DNA of 17,393 nucleotides from Bacteroidota bacterium (lineage in GTDB: Bacteria; Bacteroidota; Bacteroidia; Flavobacteriales; Crocinitomicaceae): assembly GCA_005798205.1 (NCBI GenBank), contig SYKJ01000096.1, positions 1 through 17,393 of the forward strand, given 5' to 3'. Position 1 is the first letter of the stretch, and each line of letters starts with the position of its first letter. A program made the position numbers and the translations under genes. The notes beneath the pieces are model-generated. The model did not search any database. It saw only the letters and a program-made list of their open reading frames with translations, and was not told the DNA's origin. Shown in pieces: positions 1 through 6,636 of this stretch.

Positions 1-1647
1 AATAATTCACTTGTTTTAGAAGCATATGAGCGATTTAAAACTGAGGTTCGTGCTGCACATATTCTTATTAGAGTTGACCCAAATGCATCATCAAAAGACT
101 CGTTAGATGCATTTAATAGAATCTTGGCTCTAAAGAAGAGAATTGAAAAAGGGGAAGATTTTGCATCTGTTGCAAAAATGAAAAATGGTTCAGAAGACCC
201 TTCAGCTGTAAATAATGGCGGTGACTTGGGTTATTTTACAGCTTTTCAAATGGTTTATAGTTTTGAAGAAGTTGCCTATAAAACACCAATCGGATCAATT
301 TCTGAGCCTTTCAGAACGCGCTTTGGCTATCATATTCTAAAAGTTACAGATAAAAGAGCATCACGAGGCACAATAAAAGTTGCTCACATCATGATTACTG
401 CAGGTAAAGACATCGCGAAAGAAACAAGTGAGGCAGCAGAGAAAAAAATTAATGAATTGTATGATAAATTACAAAAAGGAGAGAAATGGGAGGAATTAGT
501 TACGCTGCATTCTGATGATGCTAGTTCAATTAAGAAAGCAGGAGAGTTACCTGCATTTGGCTCTGGTACAACACAAAGAATGGTTCCTTCATTTGAAGAA
601 GCTGCTTTTGCTTTAAAGAATGATGGCGATTACAGTCGACCAATTAAAACAGATTACGGTTTTCATATAATAAAGCGATTGGAGTTAAAAGAAGTTCAAT
701 CTTTTGAAACTGTAAAAAAAGAACTGCAAGCAAAAGTAAACAAAGACGAACGCTCCAAAAAAACACAAGATTCTTTTGTTTTAAAATTGAAGAAAACCTA
801 CAATTATTCCAATACAGGCAAGCAAAATTTAACTTGGTTTATAAAAAATATCGATTCTACTTTTTACCTCGGAAAATGGACAGCAAGTAAGTTAAAAACA
901 AATAAGGTCCTTTTTCAATTAGATGGAAAAAAATTCAAACAACAAGATTTTGCAAATTTCCTAAAAAATAATTTCAAAGGAATTAGAAGAGAGGAAGCTA
1001 GTAAATTAATTTCAAATCAATATAAAAATTGGGAAAAAGTAGCTATTCTAGAGCATGAAGAGTCGAAATTAGCTGAAAAATATCCTGAATATAAAGCACT
1101 GGTCAAAGAATACCATGATGGAGTAATTCTCTATGAAATTATGTCGGATAAAGTTTGGAATAAAGCTGTTAAAGATACCATTGGTCTAAAAAACTTTTTC
1201 GAACTTAACAGAGATAAATATAAATGGTCTCAGAGAATCGATGCTACGATCTATGAGTGTATCGATAATGTTATTGCAGAAAAAGTTTTTAGAATGATAA
1301 AAAACGATACAATTAATTCAAAGCACGTTTTAGAAACTGTAAATAAAGATAGTGAGCTCAATTTAAAAGTGAAAATGAATAAGTTTGAAATAAGTCAAAT
1401 TCCTTATCTAAAAAATAGACAATTTTCCAAAGGTGTAAACCCGATTTTTGAGTCTGAGGGCAAATCTTATGTTTTAAAAGTTACAGATATTCTTGCACCT
1501 GCAAACAAGGAATTTGGTGAGGCAAAGGGAATGATAACCTCTGATTACCAAAACTACCTTGAAAAAAAATGGTTAGAAGAATTGGCTTTAAAATATCCTA
1601 TAAAAATTTACACTGATGTTCTTTACAACATTGGAAAGAAAGATTAA
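1..1647 (+). CDS. Periplasmic PpiC-type peptidyl-prolyl cis-trans isomerase, 5' end missing
   Basis: The reading frame is open from the first base of the window to the TAA at 1645-1647, so 548 codons are visible and the true start and signal peptide lie upstream. Two parvulin (PpiC-type) domains are seen in tandem. The first spans about window residues 16-118, beginning VRAAHILIR and ending GYHILKV. The second spans about 125-226, beginning IKVAHIMIT and ending GFHIIKR. Parvulins catalyse prolyl cis-trans isomerisation, and two-domain periplasmic forms are typically chaperones for outer-membrane or secreted proteins. The remaining 320 or so residues are charged and match no domain I recognise. 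The next gene, a SurA-like protein, starts at the base after the stop codon, so the two are almost certainly co-transcribed and translationally coupled. Family assignment is firm; the specific substrate is unknown. The ATG-less internal TTG at 124 is not the start, since the first domain begins before it. Confidence 0.9.
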   Translation, partial: NNSLVLEAYERFKTEVRAAHILIRVDPNASSKDSLDAFNRILALKKRIEKGEDFASVAKMKNGSEDPSAVNNGGDLGYFTAFQMVYSFEEVAYKTPIGSISEPFRTRFGYHILKVTDKRASRGTIKVAHIMITAGKDIAKETSEAAEKKINELYDKLQKGEKWEELVTLHSDDASSIKKAGELPAFGSGTTQRMVPSFEEAAFALKNDGDYSRPIKTDYGFHIIKRLELKEVQSFETVKKELQAKVNKDERSKKTQDSFVLKLKKTYNYSNTGKQNLTWFIKNIDSTFYLGKWTASKLKTNKVLFQLDGKKFKQQDFANFLKNNFKGIRREEASKLISNQYKNWEKVAILEHEESKLAEKYPEYKALVKEYHDGVILYEIMSDKVWNKAVKDTIGLKNFFELNRDKYKWSQRIDATIYECIDNVIAEKVFRMIKNDTINSKHVLETVNKDSELNLKVKMNKFEISQIPYLKNRQFSKGVNPIFESEGKSYVLKVTDILAPANKEFGEAKGMITSDYQNYLEKKWLEELALKYPIKIYTDVLYNIGKKD

Positions 1648-2997
1648 ATGTTAAAAATACTAGTTTGTTTTTTACTGAGTTCAACTTGCTTACTTTCTCA
1701 GGAACCAAGTAAAATAATTGATAAAATTATTGCCCAAGTCGGCGATCAGATAATTCTTTTGTCGGATATTGAAACACAAAAGCAACTAGCTATTCAAGCT
1801 GGGGTTGAAGCAACGAAAATTACGGAATGTTCAATCTTAGAACAATTATTAACGGATGAGCTTCTTCTAGATCAAGCTCTATTGGATAGTTTGGAGGTTT
1901 CAAATGAACAAGTTGACGCAGAAATGGAAAATCGTTTGCGTTTATTAGACGAAAAATTTGGAAATCGCGATAAACTTGAAGCATTTTATGGTGAGTCAAC
2001 TAGTCAAATAAAGGAGAAATTCCGAACTCAAATTCGCAATAAAATTCTTGCTCAAGAAATGGAGCGAAAGATAATTAGTGATATAAATGTTACCCCCAAA
2101 GACGTGGCAAGCTTTTTTAAAACAATTCCTACTGATAGTATTCCATATATAAATATGAAATTAAGTTTTCAGCAAATTGTGTACTATCCCAAAATCACGA
2201 AAGAGGATAAGAAAAGAGCCTACGATATGCTATCGGTCGTACTAAATTCAATTGTAAAAGACGGAAAGAGCTTTGAAACACAAGCCCGAATAAATTCTGA
2301 TGACCCCGGTAGTGCTTCAAAAGGAGGGAAAATTGAAGCGAGTGCTGGAATGATGGTTCCTCAATTTGAATCTACAGTTTTCCAATTAAAAGAAGGTGAG
2401 ATAAGCAACATAATTGAGTCCCCTTATGGATATCATATAATTAAATTAATTTCAAGAAAAGGACAAGATTATACGTGTTTACACATTTTAAAAATTCCAG
2501 AATATAGTTCGGAAGCAATTGATAAAGCATCCAATAAAATGGATACTTGTTACCAACTGTTAAAAGAAAATAAAATTACTTGGGACGATGCAGTATTGCG
2601 GTTTTCAAACGATGATTTAACGAGACAAAATAAAGGGATTATTACAAACCCAATTACTGGAGATCAAACTTGGGATATGGAAGATTTAAATCAGGTTGAT
2701 CAACAAATTTACATACTCACTGATGCAATGGAGAAAGGAGATTTTACGAAACCCAATCTCTATGTTGACATATATGAAAGAAAACAAGGGTTTAGAATAG
2801 TTCGCTTAATTGAAAGACAGGCACCTCACATTGCAAATTTAAAAGACGATTACACCTTGATAAAAAGAGCTGCAGAAAACGATAAAAAACAAAAGACAAT
2901 TCAAAATTGGATCAAAACTAAAATAGGAAATGCCTACATTCGCATTGATGAGTCCTATCAAAATTGTCAATTTTCAACTAATTGGATAATAAAATAA
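1648..2997 (+). CDS. SurA-like periplasmic peptidyl-prolyl isomerase/chaperone
   Basis: This 449-residue protein begins with a hydrophobic signal peptide (about residues 1-17, cleavage near LLSQ). A SurA N-terminal chaperone region follows, with the characteristic IIDKIIAQVGDQIILLSDIE opening at about 22-41 and a long helical segment. A clear parvulin domain covers about 170-268 (QIVYYP, then SDDPGSASKGG, ending GYHIIKL), and a second, more degenerate parvulin-like domain follows at about 275-390. SurA proteins bind unfolded outer-membrane proteins in the periplasm and deliver them for assembly. ATG at 1648 directly abuts the upstream TAA, and moxR starts 12 bp after its stop, so a three-gene transcript is likely. 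The Cys at residue 14 is not in a good lipobox, so I infer a soluble periplasmic protein rather than a lipoprotein. Confidence 0.88.
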   Translation: MLKILVCFLLSSTCLLSQEPSKIIDKIIAQVGDQIILLSDIETQKQLAIQAGVEATKITECSILEQLLTDELLLDQALLDSLEVSNEQVDAEMENRLRLLDEKFGNRDKLEAFYGESTSQIKEKFRTQIRNKILAQEMERKIISDINVTPKDVASFFKTIPTDSIPYINMKLSFQQIVYYPKITKEDKKRAYDMLSVVLNSIVKDGKSFETQARINSDDPGSASKGGKIEASAGMMVPQFESTVFQLKEGEISNIIESPYGYHIIKLISRKGQDYTCLHILKIPEYSSEAIDKASNKMDTCYQLLKENKITWDDAVLRFSNDDLTRQNKGIITNPITGDQTWDMEDLNQVDQQIYILTDAMEKGDFTKPNLYVDIYERKQGFRIVRLIERQAPHIANLKDDYTLIKRAAENDKKQKTIQNWIKTKIGNAYIRIDESYQNCQFSTNWIIK

Positions 2998-3009
2998 ATA
3001 CATTAAAAA

Positions 3010-3963
3010 ATGTCAGATAAAGCAGCAATTGACCAATTGGTCATTCATTACAAAGAATTAAAAGACGAAATACACAAGGTTATTATAGGGCAGGATGAAG
3101 TCGTTGATCAAGTGTTAATTTCAATTTTTTCAAGAGCTCATTGTCTTTTAGTGGGGGTTCCAGGTCTAGCAAAAACCCTATTAGTAAATACAATCGCCGA
3201 AACCTTAGGATTGTCATTTAACCGCATTCAATTTACCCCTGACTTGATGCCTTCAGATATTGTTGGATCAGAAATTCTTGATGAATCAAAACAATTTAAA
3301 TTTATAAAAGGCCCACTTTTTTCAAATGTAATTTTAGCAGACGAAATAAACCGGACACCCCCAAAAACACAATCTGCTCTGCTTGAGGCAATGCAAGAAA
3401 GACGCGTTACAACTGCAGGAAAAACATTTGAATTACCAGCTCCTTTTTTTGTGCTTGCAACCCAGAATCCAATAGAGCAGGAGGGAACCTATCCTCTTCC
3501 TGAGGCACAATTGGATCGCTTTATGTTTAATGTTTGGGTTGATTACCCAAGTTATATTGAGGAATTAGCAATTGTTAAATCAACTACTTCTGATACGAAA
3601 GCAACACTTCGAAAAGTGCTTTCTGGAGAACAAATTATGGAATACCAAGAATTAGTTCGTAGAATTCCTGTTGCTGATAATGTTTTAGAATATGCAGTTC
3701 AACTGGCCACAAAAACTAGAATTGGAAATCCAAATGCCCCTAGAATAACAACTGATTTCATTACTTGGGGAGCAGGTCCAAGGGCATCTCAATATTTAAT
3801 TATCGGAGCAAAGTGTCATGCAGCACTCAGAGGTCGCTATTCTCCTGATATAGACGATGTAAAAATTGTTGCAAAAGCAATTTTACGCCATCGTTTGGTT
3901 CGTAACTATAGAGCTGAGGCTGAAGGATATTCTATGGATCAGATTATTGATGAATTACTGTAA
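3010..3963 (+). CDS. MoxR-family AAA+ ATPase
   Basis: The 317-residue product has normal MoxR length and every core AAA+ element: Walker A GVPGLAKT at 49-56, Walker B VILADE at 107-112, sensor 1 Asn153 in ATQNP, and the PEAQLDRF segment at 164-171 with a conserved Arg. It ends in the usual small lid domain, with RHRLVRNYRAEAEG near the C-terminus. MoxR ATPases act as chaperone-like remodelling factors, often with VWA-domain partners in envelope or stress functions. No VWA or DUF58 partner lies downstream here; instead the gene is followed by an accessory-looking region. It sits 12 bp after the SurA-like gene. The last 29 codons and downstream flank are repeated about 1.5 kb further on (5415-5557), but this copy is the intact one. 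Confidence 0.93.
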   Translation: MSDKAAIDQLVIHYKELKDEIHKVIIGQDEVVDQVLISIFSRAHCLLVGVPGLAKTLLVNTIAETLGLSFNRIQFTPDLMPSDIVGSEILDESKQFKFIKGPLFSNVILADEINRTPPKTQSALLEAMQERRVTTAGKTFELPAPFFVLATQNPIEQEGTYPLPEAQLDRFMFNVWVDYPSYIEELAIVKSTTSDTKATLRKVLSGEQIMEYQELVRRIPVADNVLEYAVQLATKTRIGNPNAPRITTDFITWGAGPRASQYLIIGAKCHAALRGRYSPDIDDVKIVAKAILRHRLVRNYRAEAEGYSMDQIIDELL

Positions 3964-4015
3964 TTTTCTATTTTTTTTGTAACATATATTTTCTTTTGAT
4001 ATTATAGGATTATAT
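3873..4015 (+). repeat. Direct repeat, copy A: moxR 3' end plus downstream flank
   Basis: This 143-bp segment covers the last 29 codons of moxR, its stop codon and 52 bp of downstream DNA. It recurs at 5415-5557, a constant offset of 1542 bp with no gaps. I count 138 of 143 bases identical; the differences are at 3916, 3949, 3968, 3984 and 3991. Similarity stops abruptly on the 5' side (3872 versus 5414) and drops to about two thirds identity on the 3' side after 4015. The 3' edge carries a short imperfect inverted repeat at 3998-4016 (gatat...atatc). The repeats frame two small secreted-protein genes. Confidence 0.95.
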
Positions 4016-4118
4016 CAAACTACGTCTTCCCGAGATTTGTTGTTATAATTGCAAATATGGTTTTCGTTTTGATTGTGTTAATTTTTTATTATAAATCAAT
4101 TAAAAAAAACTAGAAATT

Positions 4119-4577
4119 ATGAAGACTAAACTAATTTGTAACAAAGTAAGAGTATTGGTAATCGCTATTACTTTATTTATATCGATTAGCGCTCAAGCCA
4201 GAGAGAATTCAAAAAATACAATCGATAGCACCTCTGCTGCACTTACTCAATTAATTATTAAAAATTATGGTCCCATTAAAAATGACCCTAGCCTGTCCGC
4301 TGGTCTTTATGGATATATTCACAAAAAATTAACAGGAGAGGAAATTAAGGTTAAAGAAAACATTGCAGATGCTTTTTACTCTGTATCTTTTGAGGGAACT
4401 CCTAACTTAGATGTGATTTTAGAAATATTTCAAGAAATTTTTGATAAATTGAAAGCTTCTGGTTATCCAATTACCCCTGATAGATTCCTTTTTAAAATCA
4501 CAGAGAATGAAGGAAAAAACTACATCGCTTTAGCACTAGACGAGACATATATTTATCCCCAGACAGTTGTGGAATAG
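4119..4577 (+). CDS. Small secreted protein of unknown function
   Basis: I do not recognise the family of this 152-residue protein. It starts with a positively charged n-region and a hydrophobic stretch (about 11-24), ending in SAQA near residues 24-27, which fits a signal peptidase I site and export to the periplasm or outside. The mature part, about 125 residues, is mixed alpha/beta in character, with no cysteines, no repeats and no catalytic motif I can name. The ATG at 4119 follows an A-rich stretch typical of Bacteroidota ribosome binding; a TAG at 4110-4112 lies just upstream. It lies between the duplicated moxR 3' ends and 89 bp before the CAP-like gene, so it is probably part of an acquired or rearranged cassette. 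It is a credible gene from its length, signal peptide and codon use, but the function is unknown. Confidence 0.7.
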   Translation: MKTKLICNKVRVLVIAITLFISISAQARENSKNTIDSTSAALTQLIIKNYGPIKNDPSLSAGLYGYIHKKLTGEEIKVKENIADAFYSVSFEGTPNLDVILEIFQEIFDKLKASGYPITPDRFLFKITENEGKNYIALALDETYIYPQTVVE

Positions 4578-4666
4578 TAAAAAAAATCGATTTAGATTGG
4601 TTTTCTTTTAAAACAACTAAAGGTATAAAGAGCCTAAAGGTTATTGATTTTCATCATGTTTAATTT

Positions 4667-5278
4667 ATGATTAAAATGAAAAACTTAATTTTAATTTTGA
4701 TGTTTATCCTTCCATCAGTAGGATTCTCTCAAAGAAATGGTTCTAAAGTTATGGATTTCAATAAAATTGATTATCGACTTTTGGATAGTCTGATTGTTGT
4801 TGAGATTAACGTAGTAAGAGATTCGTTAGGTAATAATAACATGCATTACTCACGTGTGATTAGTGATAATATTTCAAAATCAAGATGTCAAAAATTATAC
4901 AGTGAACAAAAAGTTTATCATCCTGATGGGATATTAAACCTATATACAGATAAAGTTAGATCTTCTATTCTCAAAGAATCTTCTTCTAAATATAAATTTA
5001 ATGGTTGGGAAAATGTAGTTGTCGGATTCGAAATTTGTCTTTTTAAAAGACAATCGACTAAATATATTACATATGGAGATTATGCCAAATCAATAGTAGA
5101 TTTGTGGGAGACATCTCGTGATCACTGTCATGTGGTTAGAGAAGCATATAAAAAACAATTTACTGAAAATGGTAAGGAAGTATTCTTAATGAGTGGTGTT
5201 TCTACAAAGTATGGTTCATACAATGGTATAAATGGATTTTACACAGTTTTGAACCTAAGCATAATATATGAAAAATAA
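4667..5278 (+). CDS. Secreted CAP/SCP-like domain protein, divergent
   Basis: The 203-residue product has a signal peptide (residues 1 to about 21, ending VGFS before Q22). The rest fits a divergent CAP (SCP/PR-1) domain. I see an early helix ending YSEQKVYHPDG with His85, a WEN motif with Glu115, then the typical IVDLWETSRDH block with Trp147, Glu148, Ser150 and His153. The chain ends in strands at FYTVLNLSIIYEK. These positions match the His/Glu/Glu-or-Ser/His cavity of CAP proteins, extracellular proteins with roles in lipid or peptide binding and bacterial envelope interactions; the bacterial role is mostly unknown. The assignment rests on motif spacing alone and is moderate. The ATG at 4676 is an alternative start that leaves the signal peptide intact. 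It shares the repeat-flanked cassette with the preceding orphan gene. Confidence 0.65.
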   Translation: MIKMKNLILILMFILPSVGFSQRNGSKVMDFNKIDYRLLDSLIVVEINVVRDSLGNNNMHYSRVISDNISKSRCQKLYSEQKVYHPDGILNLYTDKVRSSILKESSSKYKFNGWENVVVGFEICLFKRQSTKYITYGDYAKSIVDLWETSRDHCHVVREAYKKQFTENGKEVFLMSGVSTKYGSYNGINGFYTVLNLSIIYEK

Positions 5279-5414
5279 TGGGGTGTTAATCTTTTTTATA
5301 ATATTTGGGGAACGCAACATCAAAACGTCTATCTGATTTTGTTTGATCAGAAGTGTGAGGACTGCGTATATCAGTTATTGTTAATGTTCTAGAATATTTA
5401 GTGCAATTAACTTT

Positions 5415-5505
5415 AAAAGCAATTTTACGCCATCGTTTGGTTCGTAACTATAGAGCTAAGGCTGAAGGATATTCTATGGATCAGATTATTCATGAATTAC
5501 TGTAA
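5415..5505 (+). pseudogene. moxR 3'-terminal fragment
   Basis: These 91 bases repeat the last base of one codon, the final 29 codons and the stop codon of the intact moxR gene. Relative to that gene there are two substitutions, both changing the protein (Glu to Lys at 5458 and Asp to His at 5491), and no frameshift. The ATPase core and the start are missing, so no MoxR activity can be encoded. The frame stays open upstream only to a TGA at 5356-5358 and contains no ATG; a GTG at 5401 would give a 34-codon peptide, which I do not consider a gene. It is best read as a remnant of duplication or insertion at the end of moxR. Confidence 0.85.
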
Positions 5506-5557
5506 TTTTGTATTTTTTTTGTAACCTATATTGTCTTTTGATATTATAGGATTATAT
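5415..5557 (+). repeat. Direct repeat, copy B: moxR 3' end plus downstream flank
   Basis: This is the partner of 3873-4015, 138 of 143 bases identical, in direct orientation. It includes the 52 bp of non-coding flank after the moxR stop, with the T8 run and the gatattataggattatat block. Weak similarity continues past 5557 into the start of the metallopeptidase gene (5558-5610 against 4016-4068, 35 of 53 identical without gaps). Confidence 0.95.
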
Positions 5558-5586
5558 GATAAAACGACTACCTAAAATTTGTTACT

Positions 5587-6543
5587 ATGTTTTCAAAAAG
5601 GCTGTTCGTTCTCCCATTCATGTTCCTTCTTTTAACTAAATCTTTTGCTCAAGTAAGTGAGTATTGGGTTTTGGATAATTTAGAAACATATTCTCCATCT
5701 TCATATTACATAATAAAACAGTACAAAACTAATGGCACGTCGATTTCTCATGGTGGATCATCAACTAGTTCAAGTATGAATCATTTAGAGTTTTGTGACT
5801 TGACATCAATAAAAAAGTTTTTAAGTACGATAGCAACAACTGTTCATGAAACTACTCATGCTTTTGATTCACAAATTCCATATATGCTTGCAAACCAGGG
5901 CTCATTTATTTGGAATGATGGAAAAAGCGAGGGCTTTTATCTTGATGATTTTTATAAGGTTGCTTATAAATTCCCAAAAAATAAGCTATTTCCAAGTGTA
6001 GAATTAATAAATACTATTCCAATAGAACTTCGAACTTTTCGCTTTCCGACCTATATCACATCATCTTCTAGCAATCAATCTACGCAGAGTGAAGGAATAA
6101 TTGGCTTAATGGAAGAGTTTAATGCCTACTATCACGGCTCAAAAGTAATATTTGATTTACTTCCAATTTACAAGGAACAATATGGAGATAATTTTCTTTG
6201 GTCTTGGTCGTCTGAGTTTACATCAAATGCCGATTCATTTTATGAATTTGACTTTTTTATAAAAGAATATTTATTGTATGCAAAAGCAAATTACCCATTG
6301 CTTTATGAAGAATTAAAAAACGATTATAACTTTAAGTTAATTTATAAAAATATTAGATCGAACTTTTCAAATTTGATAAATCAATATGAGAAAAAATACA
6401 ATGAATTTACCTTATCAGCAAAAAAAGGGAGTGGGATAGTTTATAGTAGCAGTATTCATTCGAATTTGATTTACCCTATTTTAGCAGAACACATTAAGTC
6501 TTCACGCTACTCGGAAATTAATTCTATTTTTCTATCAAAATAA
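5587..6543 (+). CDS. Secreted HExxH zinc metallopeptidase-like protein, family unassigned
   Basis: The 318-residue protein starts with a clear signal peptide (residues 1-21, KSFA before Q22). A helix carries HETTH at 87-91 followed by AFD, the zincin motif in which the two His residues bind zinc and the Glu activates water. About 85 residues later LMEEFNAYYHG (about 174-184) supplies Glu176/Glu177 as a candidate third zinc ligand, a gluzincin-like arrangement. I therefore infer a secreted metallopeptidase but cannot place it in a named MEROPS family, and no substrate can be inferred. There is no lipobox and no T9SS sorting domain, so it is likely periplasmic or released by another route. The ATG at 5587 lies 29 bp after the repeat, and the upstream region seems to be mirrored in decayed form after the intact moxR. 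It may belong to the same accessory insertion. Confidence 0.7.
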   Translation: MFSKRLFVLPFMFLLLTKSFAQVSEYWVLDNLETYSPSSYYIIKQYKTNGTSISHGGSSTSSSMNHLEFCDLTSIKKFLSTIATTVHETTHAFDSQIPYMLANQGSFIWNDGKSEGFYLDDFYKVAYKFPKNKLFPSVELINTIPIELRTFRFPTYITSSSSNQSTQSEGIIGLMEEFNAYYHGSKVIFDLLPIYKEQYGDNFLWSWSSEFTSNADSFYEFDFFIKEYLLYAKANYPLLYEELKNDYNFKLIYKNIRSNFSNLINQYEKKYNEFTLSAKKGSGIVYSSSIHSNLIYPILAEHIKSSRYSEINSIFLSK

Positions 6544-6565
6544 ATTTTCAACAAAATGAAAATTT
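6542..6565 (+). terminator. Perfect 9-bp hairpin at the end of the metallopeptidase gene
   Basis: The stem aaattttca (6542-6550) pairs with tgaaaattt (6557-6565) around a 6-nt loop (acaaaa), and it overlaps the TAA stop codon. The stem is AT-rich and no T-run follows directly, so it is a weak candidate terminator or 3'-end stabiliser. It lies in the 93-bp gap before the TPR gene. Confidence 0.35.
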
Positions 6566-6636
6566 GTGGAAAACTCATTCTAACATTCTTTTTTATTTAC
6601 GTTCAATCTTCGTAAATTTAACTAAATTTTAAGTGC

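Larger units (their letters stand above)
5279..5586. other. Gene-free stretch holding a moxR 3' fragment
   Basis: This 308-bp gap separates the CAP-like gene from the metallopeptidase gene. Its right half (5415-5557) is the second copy of the moxR 3' repeat. The left 136 bp hold no ORF I would defend. The only structure noted there is a 6-bp inverted repeat with an 8-nt loop at 5332-5351 (tctgat/atcaga), without a following T-run. No RNA gene was recognised. Confidence 0.8.

Noticed and set aside
3953..3978. aattac-t-gtaatt palindrome at the moxR stop codon followed by a T8 run, as an intrinsic terminator
   Set aside because: The loop would be a single base, so the usable RNA stem is only about four AT pairs; too weak to call. 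It is also present in the second repeat copy.
4044..4086. TATAATTG (4044) and TAATTTTT (4079) as -7 boxes for the 4119 gene
   Set aside because: Each misses one consensus base and neither has a -33 element at proper spacing; the region also overlaps the decayed gene start.
4617..4641. Direct repeat ctaaaggt (4617-4624 and 4634-4641) before the CAP-like gene
   Set aside because: Only 8 bp, two copies, no association with a promoter; likely chance.
5359..5505. Open frame running into the moxR 3' fragment, possible short peptide
   Set aside because: It has no ATG, the only plausible start is a GTG at 5401 giving 34 codons, and its coding part is the duplicated moxR tail. Treated as a remnant, not a gene.
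5573..5581. TAAAATTTG as a -7 box for the metallopeptidase gene
   Set aside because: It has one extra base relative to TAnnTTTG and lies so close to the ATG that no leader would remain.
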